Of a stretch of DNA of 64,000 nt, positions 33,487 to 46,249 are shown one piece after another. The stretch lies in contig JAZKJV010000682.1 in NCBI GenBank assembly GCA_037367405.1, positions 434,001 to 498,000 on the forward strand. Direction: 5' to 3'. Both the position numbers and the translations under genes were made by a program. The notes beneath the pieces are model-generated. The model searched no databases, was not told the DNA's origin, and saw only the letters and a list, made by a program, of their open reading frames with translations. The stretch is from Ottelia alismoides (taxonomy: Eukaryota; Streptophyta; Magnoliopsida; Alismatales; Hydrocharitaceae). Each line of letters begins with the position of its first letter. Position 1 is the first letter of the stretch.

Positions 33487-34854
33487 TAAACATTCTATAA
33501 TCAAGATGCATGTTGATTATGTCTTACATCATATAAAAAATACAATTTGAAATACTCAATGCAATTTTCAAAACATAAAATTCTACAATTTCTAGACATT
33601 AACTATTATATATATTTCAATTGTGCAAATGCAACAAAAAGTGGCCAAATATTGTGATCTAACTAATAAATGTGGAAGACCTGGTGCAGTTTAAAAAAGA
33701 TAGATCGGTGTGTTGCTGGTTAAACTTCAAAATTCCTTAGATATATTTCCAAATTAATCTTACACAACTAAAATATTCAAACCTTGTCATAGACTAGTTT
33801 ATGACAACATTCACAAATCTTTAATCCCAAAATATTTAATCATGAACTTGGTCACATATTGAAAGTTCAAACACTATGTAATCAGAAATGCTTTCAATCC
33901 CAAAATAAGCATGATTTATTAGAGCACTAAAGCTTCATCAACCTTCAAACATTTAATAATGAAAAAAGATCGATTGGAATATGGCAGCATTCATAAATCC
34001 ATATGAGATTTGATAGATTTTTGCTTGCTCACAAAATTAGAGAATTGGAACAGTTGAAGAAGTTTTGGTGTCCCTATAGCTATCAGAAAAATATAAACAG
34101 AATCCGTCAAAATATATTTCTTAATAAATTTATGAATATTCATACCTTTAAATGCTTCCAAGTGTCCAACAATACATTCGTGGACATCTCGTTCCGCTTT
34201 CTATCAAGGAGTCAAGAGGCCATAGCCAATGACACCATGCATAATTTGCACAAGAAGAACAAATTAATTTTCCATTGCAACCAATGGCTTGTCCATGCTT
34301 ATTCTACTATAACCGGTGGTGTTGCTCACCTTTACATGCAAAGAAATCATGTGTGCTATATCCTCGACCTATTTTTTAATAATTTATACATCGTTGACAT
34401 TATTATTGATTTCTTGTACTTCTTCATTCTATTCATCTTCATGTTTATTCACAAATGTGGAATAATCTTTAAAGAAATAAACTTTAAGAGAAAAAGTCTT
34501 ACTTGTTGTGCACACAACAATATGAAGTGTGCACTCCCCATTGAGAATGTCAAGGTTATGTGCAAACAAGATAATGGTGAGATTCTCATTTTACACATCA
34601 TAGAAAAATACTTGGATATCAATTGTGCTGCAATACAAGTCTTCAATACAAAAAGAGAAAGGGGTACAAGTCTTCAATACAAAAGCGAAAGGCGTACAAG
34701 TCTTCAATACAAAAAGACAAGATTACATTGTAGATTACCATCTTGGATATCTATTTTCCTGCAGTATAATTTTGGACGACACATTCACCTGAAATATCAT
34801 CTCTCATCCAAGAATCTACTTCACCATCAATTGATATTTGACTTATATGCTTGT
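33487..34854. other. AT-rich DNA beyond the CACTA transposase remnant
   Basis: The plus strand has a 324-codon open frame (34003-34977), but its end is antisense to recognisable transposase sequence and I do not recognise it as a protein. A unit of about 31 bp (ACAAGTCTTCAATACAAAA) is repeated three times at 34636-34715. The region may be the 3' part of the CACTA element. Confidence 0.4.
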
Positions 34855-37800
34855 ACTAATACCATAAACACTATCGATAGGCATGCCATACATATCCCTT
34901 GGAGGAACTTCAACGATAACATGATAACCTTCTTCTTTTGTAATGTCTTTAATATAAAAACATTATTGAACATGTGATGTTAAGATAAATGGATCATTTT
35001 TGTGTTTTTCTCGTTGAAATCTATGGATGTAAATCCATATCTATCCGTGTGAAGTCCATCCTCATCAAACCACTTGCATTCGGATAGATATTGTTCTTAT
35101 ATTTAGATTATATTTAAGCTCAATTACATCCTCCAATTGTCCATAGTATGATATATTCTTAGAGCTAATACCACCATCAATTGATAGATGAACTCCACAA
35201 TTTTGACTTTGTCTATTAGCATCTATATGTTTACAATGGAATCAACATCTATTGATAATATACCTATCATAAGAGGTTGCTGCAATAAAAGGATCGAAGG
35301 ATAACCATTGTATTTCTTCGGAAACATCAACAGTATCCCTAGCATGTAAATTTAAAATAATTGTAAAAATTCAATTAAATTAGATTGTAATTGAAACATC
35401 TTGAAATAATTATGTATTTTTAAAGAGATCTAAAACTTACATGTTCCTTCATCCAATATGAGAATTGAAGATGATGTCTTCGATTAAGAAGCGATTTTGA
35501 TATTCGAGGTAACGAGATCGTAAATATACCATGTGTTCACTGTTAAAATATAGGTTAGATCTTGAAATTACATATTACCTTTACAAATCTAAAATTTTAA
35601 ATAAAAATCTTATCTTAAATATGCCTCCATTGTAAATGTGTAAAAAAGAATGTAACGATGAACTTAATCTAATTTTATTCTGCTAAGTTGACAAATCCTC
35701 CCACCACCAATTACGTTTTCATTGTAATTCCTAATTTGTCGATTCAATTAAATTCAGTGGTAAAACAACGTGAATAAATTGTCAAATATTCTTCAACCAA
35801 ATGATCTTCTGCAATAGATCCCTCAAGATGACTTGTATTGTTAGCATACTTTTTTAAAGTCAACAAATATCTTTCAATATGATACATCCAGCGATAGTGT
35901 ACAGAACCTGCAATTTTTTCCTCAAAAGCCAAATACATTGGTAAATGCATCATAATGGTAAAAAATGAGAGAGGAAATATCTTTTCTAACTCATACAAGA
36001 TAATGACGACCTTTAACTCCATCTTAGAAAACTCTTGGACATCAATAACTTAGGAGCATATCTTATTGAAATAAGAGCATATATGTACCAATGACAATCT
36101 CACATTATTTAGAAATAAATCTCTAACTGCAATAGGAAGTAATTGTTGCATGAGAATATGGTGATTATGACTTTTCAATCTGGTCATTTTTTGGTCAATC
36201 ATATTAAACTTTCTAGCAATATTAGAAGAATAGTTATCTGAAACTTTTATTGAACCAAGAATGTTGAAGAAGGGTTCTTTATCGATTTAAACATACGATA
36301 ACAAGCCGAAGGAAGATACAGTCTACCATTTGATAAGGTCTGCGATCAAAGATCTTCTCGAATGTCCATCTCCTTCATATCTAAACGTGAATGTATGTTA
36401 TCTTTGCTTCTTCCATTGACTTACAATATTGTATAGAGTATGCTTTCACATATATTTTTCTCAATATGCATCACATCCAAATTGTGTCTAATTAGGAGAT
36501 GCTTCCAATATGGTAATTGGAAGAAGGTGCTTGCTTTTTCCTAACATGTGGAAACTGAACATTTGATTCTTCATTATCTTTCTCTACTCGAATTCTAGTA
36601 TGCTTTCCAAGTATAGACTTTTTCCCAAATTGATTCTTGCTATATTTTAAATTTTCAATATCTCCATTCCAAAAAGTGGTATTGGTGTGGTTCTCAATTC
36701 CTCTTTACCATCAAAGCCTCTTCTATCAAATCAAAAGCTATGACTTTCTTCCAAAAAATAACGATGAAAGTAATATGCTTTCTTCTTGCCATTTCTCACT
36801 CGTAATGATAATGTATGTTCACGACAAAATAGGGTATGCAAATCATCCTTTTGTTCTCAAACCAGACATATCTCCATAAGTTGAAAAATCATTTATCATA
36901 CATAAAATCATAGCATGCATCACAAAGTTTCTCTTTGAATATGAATCATAAGTTAACACACCATGATTCCGTAATTGTTCTAACTAATCTACAAGAGGTT
37001 GTAAATAAGCATCTATGTCCTTATCTGGCGATCTTTTTTCAGGAATAAGGAGAGCTAGAATGAAACTTTATTGTCTCATACACAACTGTGGTGGGAGATC
37101 GCATGGAATGACTACAATACGCCATATGCTATATGAATTGTTCGTGTTTTTAAAAGGATTAAATCCAACACTAGCAAGTCCAAGTTTGATATTACGAGAG
37201 TCTTGCAATAAAATTTAGTATCAATGTAGCTCGATGTATGTGAATCTGCTAGATGCCTTATTAATCCATCATTGACTCACTCATCTTTATGCCATCGTAT
37301 TTGTTTGGCCAATTTTGTATCATATACATCCTTTGCAGTCTCATAATTAGAGGAAAATGTCTCTAACACTTTAGATGCAATTTTCTTCATTTTATTATTA
37401 TATGCATCATTAGTTGTATATTTGGAAGGGTTGCAATGATCAAACTTCTCCTTATCTTCCGAATCTTTCCAAAACAACATACGATCATTAGGGCATGCAT
37501 CAATCTTCTTATAATTAAGGCATAACTCCTCAACGATAAACTTCACTTCATAATAAGATGATGGAAGGCTCTCAGAGCATAAGGAAGAATGTCCTTGAAA
37601 AGCAACAACAATTCAGTAAATGATTTGTTACTTCATCCAAACAAGTTTTGAAGTGCAACAATTTGACTACAATTGAAAGATTGTTATATTTGCAGCATCT
37701 GTTATAAAGAGGCCCATCTGCTTCTTTTAAAAGTATATAAAACTTATCGACATCCTTGTTAACCGATTTTTCCGAACATCACGTGTCTTCCTCAACATTT

Positions 37801-38150
37801 CTTGGGTCACTGAAATAATCGCCGTGATCAAGATTCCAACAAATATCTCTATGTAGCCCATGAATATCATCATTTTCCTCTGTATCGTTGTCATTCCATC
37901 CATCTAAAGATTCTCCATGATGGACCCATTCATAATAATTTGGGATAAATCCCTTCACTCACTACAACTTGTTGGAAAACTTTGTCAAGCTTTCTGTTAT
38001 ATTTATTTGAACATTTCTTGCAAGGATAATGAAATACATCAGTTTAATTACCCTTGAAGTTTTACAATGTAAATTCAATAAATTTTTAACATGGATTTGA
38101 ACTCTTTCACTGTGATGTTTGTTGGGAATAGAGTACATCCAACTCCGATA
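34855..38150 (-). pseudogene. CACTA (En/Spm) TNP2-type transposase, decayed
   Basis: Conserved TNP2 pieces appear in order on the minus strand: LCLNYKKIDACPNDRMLFWK (37515-37450 area), HNLDVMHIEKNICESI (36486-36436), MDIREDLRSQTLSNGRLYLP and SACYRMF (about 36390-36290), LMQQLLPIAVRDLFLNN (36160-36110), ELEKIFPLSFFTIMMHLP, HYRWMYHIERYLLTLKKY and GSIAEDHLVEEYLTIYSR (36000-35760), QNCGVHLS with ISYYGQLEDVIELKYN (about 35215-35110), and FYIKDITKEEGYHVIVEVPP (about 34965-34900). Many stops and frame changes separate them. TNP2 would cut and paste elements with CACTA ends; this copy cannot. I did not find the element's termini. Confidence 0.88.
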
Positions 38151-38159
38151 AATTTAAAA

Positions 38160-39700
38160 GTCCACCATCCTAAATTTAAGTACAAAAAATTGTCAATATG
38201 AATCCATAAAATATTTCACTCAAGACAAAAATAGAGTAAATCTCGTTCTCATACCCTAATCATTGAGACAATTTTGGCCTAAACTTATTGCACTACATCT
38301 AAAAGATGAGAGAGAGAAGTGTTTTTTTTATGTTATCACTTGAGACCAACCATAAAGATCCAAACCCTGCTATAAAATGATCATCGTCACATGTTGGCTT
38401 ATATCTGAGCAAATTTCAGTAACATAACCCGGCATCCCTTCAGTATACCTCATAAACCAATCCTGACTAGCCCTTAAAATTATCACCTAGGTAACAATAT
38501 TAAAGCTGATTAAGATTGATTTGATATACCAAAGAGGAGTGGAATTATGTTACCGAAATGTATGCTCAAATATAAACTTTTCCATTTAATAACGATCGCC
38601 TTATAGTAGGATTTGAATCTTTATGGACATCCTTAGTCCGGGACATCTGAACTAAGGAAGGCCAACATAAATATAATATTATACGACCACAATGTGTCAT
38701 CATATGTAAGTGCTACAAATGAAAAATGCAAGATGCTTGTAAAATATTCAATCATTTATGTTGATCGAGTATTTATGTAGATTTGGCTGGTTTAGGAGAG
38801 GGATATTGATCTACATGATCATAAAATTGTGTCTGATCATTGAGGCATTATATAATCCTTATAGGGAAAGTACATGCAAAAGATAGAATTGTACATGAAC
38901 ACATCCAAATCCACGATCATTGAACAAGGATATTGCATCCCGAAGTGAGTCTAATAGTTTTGTGAAAAAATAAGAACACATTAAGAAGTGATAAAATCTT
39001 CCAATGTGTTGCACGACGTAGCATCAAATTTCAGAGAAATTCGGTCGAATTTCTATCGAATATCGATATCTTGTCGAAATCGAAATTTGACCGAAAGGGC
39101 CTAAATGGTCGAAATATAGGGGTCCTGGTACAAAAAATGATCGAAATGACCGAAATTTCGTCGAATTTCGTTCGAAATTCCACCGAATTTCCATTTTTAT
39201 CGGTCACCGAAATGGTGACTGAAACCGATATTTAGGGCCTTGTAATGCACGCATATGCCATTGTGCAGGGCCACACACTACCCGATGTATGATTTATTGT
39301 ATGCGCTTCCACATGTAATTAGTTTTTTAACCTTATTAATTATCTAACTACAAATTAATGTGGCACATATTGTCACAATAATTAAATTTTGTGATTTCTG
39401 ATCACAAAAGAACCTTTTAATATGGCACATATGGTAGCATGTGATCACATACACATACGGTTTGTCTAACATAAGGTCATGTTATGTTTGAATTGCTTTT
39501 ATATTTTTCTTATAAGAGGAGATGGTTTTTTTATGATTATTTTCACGAAATCATGTAAGTTATCTATATGACCTTCTGAAACTTCCATGTTCCAATATAT
39601 TAAGAAAAACTTGAGGCATAAAACCATTCATATTAAGCATTACCTGAGGCATAAAATTTGTTTATATTAAGAAAAAACATTCAACAGTCAGTGGACACTT
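38160..39700. other. AT-rich DNA with a GAAATTTCG-type repeat cluster
   Basis: No gene is seen. At 39018-39235 the words TCGAAAT, GAAATTTCG and CGAATTTC recur many times in both orientations, making a local imperfect palindrome family. The remainder is AT-rich. Confidence 0.5.
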
Positions 39701-40342
39701 TTTAACAAAGAAACGGATTGATGTTAGTGCACAGCCAGAGTACTTATAAAAGGAAACTTGAACGAATCTATAGCACTATGAGACAATGTTTGCATTTTAT
39801 TTGCAATGAACATTTATTATGGAAAAAATACAGAAGTTTTACTGAGTACACAAGCAGCAACTACGAAAGTATCAGAACGGAGGGAGGGCAGAAGATGAAG
39901 GCTTGAGTGTTGAGTGTGTTACAGGAGAAAGCATTTTTTCCTAGTGTGGTTCCCGATTCGTTGGAGAAACAAAGGGCTAGTTCTCCACAGATGGAGCAGC
40001 AGCAGATGATAGCTGATTTGCAGCATCTGGGTTGCTTCATGTCGACAGGAGTTGCCACTGGACGTTGAATCCTCTTTACAGTAGAAACAAGACAAAGTTG
40101 GAGTGATTTCTCCACAAACAGCAACTGCAACAAGATTTACTAGGACCAAATGAAGAGGGACTATTTTGAGCAGCAGCCACATCTAGAAAATGTGGATGAT
40201 GTTCTAGAACATCAGCAGAAAACACAAAACCTACTTGTGGAGAGGAAAAAGGTGAAGCAAAAACCAACCTCATTTGATAATGTACTCATTGATGGAGTGC
40301 TTCTTGAACTTTTAATAAGATGAAGACCAAGATGATTCAAGA
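39701..40342. other. flank of the copia element, nothing recognised
   Basis: Open frames on both strands (for example 39861-40182 minus, cysteine-rich) resemble nothing I know. If the copia left LTR is longer than I can see, part of this stretch (from about 40304) belongs to it. Confidence 0.35.
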
Positions 40343-40415
40343 ATAGGAGAAAAGCTCTATGGGTAATTTACATAAAGAGGACAAACAAAACCTACATAAT
40401 AAAGTTACTCTAACA
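40343..40415 (-). repeat. 3' LTR of the copia element (partial)
   Basis: It is identical to 44552-44624 as far as it can be read. Its distal about 55 bp are unlike the other LTR except for a short AATAAGATG, so this LTR is truncated or rearranged. Confidence 0.75.
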
Positions 40416-40429
40416 CTCCCCCTCAAGCT

Positions 40430-42634
40430 GGAGCGTATATATCCAACATGCTCAGCTTGGAACAACAAAGATGCAAGGGCCTTGGTGAACATGTCTGCAA
40501 CCTGCTCTCCTGATGATACATGAGAGGTTGAAATAAGCCCTTTTTGAATTAAGTCCCGTGTATAATGGCAATCCACTTCAATGTGCTTCGTCCTCTCATG
40601 GAAGGTTGGATTATTGGCTATGAACAAGGCTGTTTGATTATCACATTTCAGATGCATGGGAAGAGGAACATCAATAGTTAAATCAGTTAAAACGGATTTA
40701 ACCCACATCATCTCAGCACTACCTTGGGCCATTGCCCTATATTCTGACTCTGCACTAGATCGAGCCACTACAGTTTGCTTCTTACTCTTCCAAGCTACTG
40801 GTGAGCTGCCAACAAATACAATAAAGCCTGAAGTTGACTTTCTATCATTAGGACACCCGGCATAGTCTGCATCAGCATAACCTGTGACGGATATCGAGGT
40901 ATCTCTTCTAAACAGAAGACCAGTACCTGGAGACGACTTCAGATATCTCAAGATCATAAACACAGCATTCATGTGAGCCTGCCTGGGTTGCTCCATAAAT
41001 TGGCTTACCCTATTAACTGCAAAGGCTATATCCGGTCGGGTAATAGTGACATACAAGAGCTTTCCCACTAGCTCTCTATATCGTCTCTTGTCTACCTCCT
41101 CAGAGTCATCATCATAAAGTTTGACATTAGAATCCATAGGAGTAGCAGCCGGTCTACATCCTGTCATACCTGTCTCAAATAAGAGATCCGTAACATACTT
41201 CTTTTGTGTCATTACCATACCTTGCTTGTTCCGTGCAAACTCCAGCCCCAAAAAGTAGCGAAGTGTACCCAAATCCTTCATAACAAACTGCTCACCAAGG
41301 AACTCCTTGACTGCTTGAATGCCCTGCTCATTACTGCCTGTAATAACAATATCATCAACATACACTAAGATGATCACAGTACCTCGCTGATCTCTCTTTA
41401 CAAAGAGAGTATGATCTGCTGTAGATCTGACGAAGCCCTTCTGTTCAATCAACTCCGAGAGCTTCTGAAACCAAGCCCGTGGACTCTGCTTCAGGCCATA
41501 TATGGCCTTATGGAGACGGCACACCATACTGGACTCCCCCTCAGCAGCAAACCCTGGTGGCTGCTGCATATAGACCTCTTCCTGCAAGTCACCATACAAG
41601 AAGGCGTTCGTGACATCAAGCTGAAATAGGGGCCAGTCTCGGACAACAGCAACTGCAATGAGAATCCGTAAGGTAGAATGACGGGCTACTGGAGAAAACG
41701 TCCCCTGATAGTCCACCCCATATGTTTGGGTGAACCCACGAGCAACCAACTTGGCTTTGTATCTATCAACCGTACCATCTGCCCGATGCTTAACAGTAAA
41801 AACCCATTTGCTTCCGACAATGGACGCACCTGATGGAGGATGCACAACACTCCACGTACCACGTGACTGCAACGCTGCCATTTCCTCTTCCATAGCTAAA
41901 CACCACGGGCTACTCTGTAGGGCCTCCTGATAAGACCGTGGGATGTGTACTGCCGATAACCCAACAACAAACTTGCGAAAGTCCGGGGACAAACGCTCCA
42001 ACGACGCCTGAGAGCAAAAATCCATCCCATATTTGGGATTCATCGTCCGAGAACGCTTCTGCCGTCTATGAGCAAAAATCCATCCCATATGTAGGTCATT
42101 GACTGGAGGAGTGACAGTACCATCAGTCCCATGTACATCAGTACCCTGTACATCCATCTGCGCATTCAAATCACATGTGCCATCATTAGAACTCAAATGA
42201 TCAGTACATACTTCGGGCGTGCTGGATGATGGAGGAGGCACATGAGCAGAGGGTCGTCGCTGATAGATCTGAGGATAATAAACAGTAGCTGGTGGTGGCG
42301 GTGGCGGTGGTGGTGGTGGTGCAAACTGTGGTGGTGGTGGAGTGGACTGTGGTGGTAAATTAGAGCATGGAACAGATGGAGGTGGAGGCGGCACATAGAT
42401 GTCATCTCCTTCCTCTGAGTGAGTGAGTCTGTCACCTGTATGAGAAAAATACATAATGGACTCAAAAAAGGTGACATCTGCACTGACATAGTACCTTCGT
42501 TTAACTGGATCAAAACACCGATATCCCTTCTGGGTTTTGGAATAACCCACAAAAACACATTTGATAGCTCTGGGAGAGAGCTTGTCAAGACCAGAGAGAA
42601 AAACAATGAACAAATGCAACAGACCCAAAAACAC
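40430..42634 (-). pseudogene. copia pol: reverse transcriptase and RNase H
   Basis: The long open stretch encodes the end of integrase (LDKLSPRAIKCVFVGYS), a proline-rich linker, then reverse transcriptase with SKWVFTVKHRADGTVDRYKA, LVARGFTQ, AFLYGDLQEEVYMQQPPGF and the catalytic LVYVDDIVITGS. RNase H follows with GYADADYAGCPNDRKSTSGF and SSAESEYRAMA. This part alone is uninterrupted for about 730 codons, while the upstream polyprotein is broken. The product would copy element RNA into cDNA inside particles. Confidence 0.9.
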
Positions 42635-43787
42635 GCGGTGTTAGGGAGAAAAGATCCTTCTCGGGAAATGCAGTCAAGAACGGAATCTTCTCCCCTAACA
42701 CTGTCGAAGGCATACGATTAAGAAGATAACAGGCAGTGAGAACCGCATCCCCCCAATAGGAGTGAGGGGAACGGCTCTGAATCAAAAGGGTTCTGGTCAT
42801 ATCCAACAAATGACGATGCTTCCGTTCAGCCACCCCATTCTGTTGGGAGGTATAAGCACACGACGTCTGATGCACAATCCCATGAGACATAAGAAATTTG
42901 GACAATTGGGTACTGCACAACTCTAGAGCATTTCAGACCGTATGTACTTCACTTTAGCAGAGAAAATATTTTTTATTTCAATAAGAAAAGACTGAATAAA
43001 ATGACTAGCATCAGATTTATTTTTAAGAAGAAAGACCCAAGAAAGCCTAGAGAAATCATCGACAGCAACAAGATAAAATCTGTGCCCTTGAAGATCAGGG
43101 ACACGACTGGGACCCCAAATATCAAAATGTAGCAGCTCAAAAAGACCATGATGACTTGGACCTATACGACTCGGAAAAGATGACATGTGATGTTTGCCAA
43201 GTTGGCAAGCCTCACACTGAAAGTTAGACTTAGGAGAAATCTGTGGAAGAATATGGACCATCTTTTGCAACGGAAGATGGCCAAATCGAAGATGCCAAGT
43301 GTAGGGTGACACCGATCCAGTCCTCATAGAAGAGATACCAGCATAAGGAGATTGCACCAGTCTATAAAGACCCCCTTGCTCATGGCCAGTCCCAATCACT
43401 CTGCCCGTTAATATGTCCTGAAACACAAGAGTAGATGGGTCAAATATAGCACGGCAATGTAAATCTTTGGTGAGTTGACTAATAGACAGCAAAATTCATC
43501 GAGAACGTCGATGCATAGAGAACATTGGACAGTCTCAAGGTAGGAGTCAACTGTACCTCCCCCTGACCAGTAATAGGGGAATATGTACCATCAGCTATCA
43601 CCACCGATCGTTCAGATTGAGCAGGATGAAAGACACTAAACTGACCTCTGTCACCACAGAGATGGTGTGATGCACCTTAATCCATGATCCATTCTGATAG
43701 ATCCGCCTTGTAACACGTAGTAAAGGAAATGGGTGCGGAACCTTCGACGGCACCCACAGATGGAAACTCTACCTTGTTGTCTGACAT
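42585..43787 (-). pseudogene. copia protease and integrase, broken
   Basis: A reading starts at ATG 43787 (MSDNKVEFPSVGA) and meets TAA at 43677-43679 exactly where the protease active-site serine should be: W-I-M-D-stop-G-A-S-H-H. It continues in frame to about 43495, where one extra base shifts it. The integrase zinc motif (WHLRFGHLP ... CEACQLGK) and first catalytic Asp (HFDIWGPS) follow. A one-base deletion near 42925 disrupts the RSDNALEF motif; the Glu motif QQNGVAERKHRHLL is intact. A further shift lies near 42610. Confidence 0.87.
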
Positions 43788-44486
43788 GACGACAACAGTA
43801 ACCTTGTGTGCACAGAAAGGCACGCTACAGGTTCAGGCGAAAGGCGCTACAGGCTTCATGCGATGGCGCTACAGGCGATGCAGACCGATAGCGATAGCGA
43901 CTTCGGGAGAGACTTTGGCGATGCGATGCTCTACAGGTCGTATGCTGCGATGCGATGCAGACAGGCCGATGCGCTACAGGGATAGCGATAGTGATTGAGA
44001 TAGCGGTGCATACAGGACGATGAAGGCCGATTGCAGACTTCAGGCGAGACTTAGGGCGAGAGCGGGCGACTCGCGTTGATCGCCAGGCGATGGGCACAGA
44101 GGCGCAGGGGGGCTCGTGCGCGATGGCGTTGACGCGCGTGCAGGGCTTGCACTGACAGGGGTTACTGGACGTGCAGAGGAAGACGCGCACACAGAAAAGG
44201 GGCTTAACGCCCGCGCGTAGCAGAGAGATCGCGCGCTAGAGGCGCAAGGCGCTGGGCCACTGGGCTCGTGAAGATCACGCGATGGAGGAGAGACCCAAGG
44301 CGCGCGATGGAGGGGATGCGCTAGGGCGCGCGACTGGAGATCGCGACTGGAGGCCAAAGGAGGAGAGGCCACCGCGACGCAGGCGCCGCCGCGACACAGA
44401 CGCCGATCGTAGGAGGAGAGAGAGAAGAGGGCGGCGGGTGGGGTCGGGTAGGGTTAGGGTTTCGAGAACTCCGGTCTAGGACCGTC
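43788..44486. other. GC-rich gag-replacing segment of the copia element
   Basis: The 700 bp between the primer-binding site and protease contain GCGATGCGATGC-, GATAGCGATAG- and CTACAGG-type short repeats on the left, and CG-rich DNA near the leader. No capsid or zinc-knuckle motif (CX2CX4HX4C) is visible in any frame. Base composition contrasts sharply with the AT-rich pol. Confidence 0.6.
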
Positions 44487-44498
44487 GCTCTGATACCA

Positions 44499-44624
44499 TG
44501 TTGAAGGAAATAAAATAAGATGCATTACGATTAACCCTAGAGCTCTCTTATATAGGAGAAAAGCTCTATGGGTAATTTACATAAAGAGGACAAACAAAAC
44601 CTACATAATAAAGTTACTCTAACA
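44499..44624 (-). repeat. 5' LTR of the copia element
   Basis: This 126-bp LTR reads TGTTAGAGTAAC...CTTCAACA on the minus strand and is followed directly by the tRNA-Met primer-binding site. It includes a TATATAAGAGAG box that could serve as promoter. Confidence 0.88.
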
Positions 44625-46240
44625 AAAGGTATACCCAAGAAAATGTATCCGATGCCCACATGCATTCAGTTAGTTGTACCCATTGCTCCTTTACGAAGTA
44701 GCAACCTAAGGTCCATGTGCAATCAATCTAATACAGTCAATCCTCGTAGGACATTTTAGCCTAACATCCAATCAATTCCTCTTAGGTCAGGTTTAAGACC
44801 TTTCGACAAACCAGTACAGGAATCCTTGCATCATTCATCCAGCTCCGAAGTCCAGATTCTCCAAGTGGTTACAGCTAAGGTTGTGCTACAGAAGTGCATC
44901 CAATGTTCCACCTGCATAACATAGTGTAATCGAAAGAATACCGTAAAATTAAGCTGTCTTATTGAAGTCTGGGTTGGGCTGATTTTAATGAACAGATTTT
45001 TAAAAAGCAGCTGAGACATTTTAAAAACACTTCTACCCTATGTTGCTAAAGCAATTGAGACATTTTCAATATAAAAAACAAGCTCGTGTTAATAAAGGAA
45101 ATGAGCACCAATCTTTAGTGATTAACTAAGCCGAGCATGACATTTGCTAAATTGTTATTGATGATATCTGAAAGTTCTGAACTCATTCATACAGTGCACC
45201 CTGAAAAAAATCTGCACATTTACCTTTTCTATATTAAATATCATTTATATTATGTTCCAATTAAGGACCAAATCAAGCATCACATGCTATCTTAGAAATC
45301 TTATATTAGAGCTTCAAATTTCTTATTTCCAGAATACAATAAACAATATTATTCTATTTTAGACTATAGCTGCAAGTTCTTTTAGACCACTTCAAATTAA
45401 TAGAAGATCATGTCCTGAGCATTCCCATGATCAGCAGTGACAACATAGATACCACCCACTTGCTCAATGGTTCAGCAAATACAAGAGCTTCCACAGTAAA
45501 ATCCCAACGGAAAAGCATAACCAGAGATTTGAGTATACAATTTTACATTAATATGATTTGGAACTTATTGTTGTGCTTTGAGTGTACAGTACAGTTAAGA
45601 AACTATCGAGTGTGCAGTTTTAAGGTGGACTCATGGAGATAGATTAGAAGGTGGCCGACTGTACTAGTAGTATCAATGGAAAAACAAGTACAACTTATTA
45701 ATGTGATTTGAGATGCTAATAATATGTGCATGCTCGGCAAGGTTGCCTTGTGGGAAAAAACAAATAAAAGACATACTTGGACAAGAATGATTACTTTGAT
45801 ATCTTCATCATCAACTTCTAGGAGATGATGCCTCACCATAGAGATCTTGGAAAAGAGTGCATAACTTTGGCACAATTGTGAATTCACAACCTTTCAGTTG
45901 TGATCAACATTTGAAAATTTAACTCGCACAAGACCATCGGGAAAAACGTGTAGAGGCACAAATTTTCCAAAAACAGAGATCCAAATAAAATGGGCTGATC
46001 AAACTTTCATACAAAACAGTGTTCCGAACAAGAACAAACACCTTAAGTCACAATTGACGAGTAAAGCCCTTGTCCACAGAAATCACAACACCACCACCAT
46101 CAATGTATGATATACTCTCATGACTTGCACTTTATCACCAAAATCCAAATGAATATTCCGGGCATACATACATCTCCTTGATTTATTATAACATATCTCT
46201 CCCATCGTTCTTCATCCGTAGCCTCGGGCCATCGACCTCT
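44625..46240. other. AT-rich intergenic DNA
   Basis: No gene, terminal repeat or TSD partner of the copia element was found. Only short open frames are present. Confidence 0.45.
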
Positions 46241-46249
46241 ACTCCATGC

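Larger units (their letters stand above)
40343..44624 (-). mobile_element. Ty1/copia LTR retrotransposon lacking a recognisable gag
   Basis: The element runs right to left. The 5' LTR is 44499-44624 and the primer-binding site TGGTATCAGAGCG follows it (about 44487-44499). The 3' end has GAGGGGGAGTG as polypurine tract next to the LTR piece 40343-40415. Pol is in copia order: protease, integrase, reverse transcriptase, RNase H. Between the primer-binding site and protease lies about 700 bp of GC-rich sequence with no gag. The 3' LTR matches the 5' LTR exactly for about 72 bp and then stops matching. I could not establish a TSD. Confidence 0.88.

Noticed and set aside
34003..34977. 324-codon plus-strand open frame
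   Set aside because: Its end is antisense to recognisable TNP2 transposase and the rest has no family resemblance, start context or partner exons that I can see.
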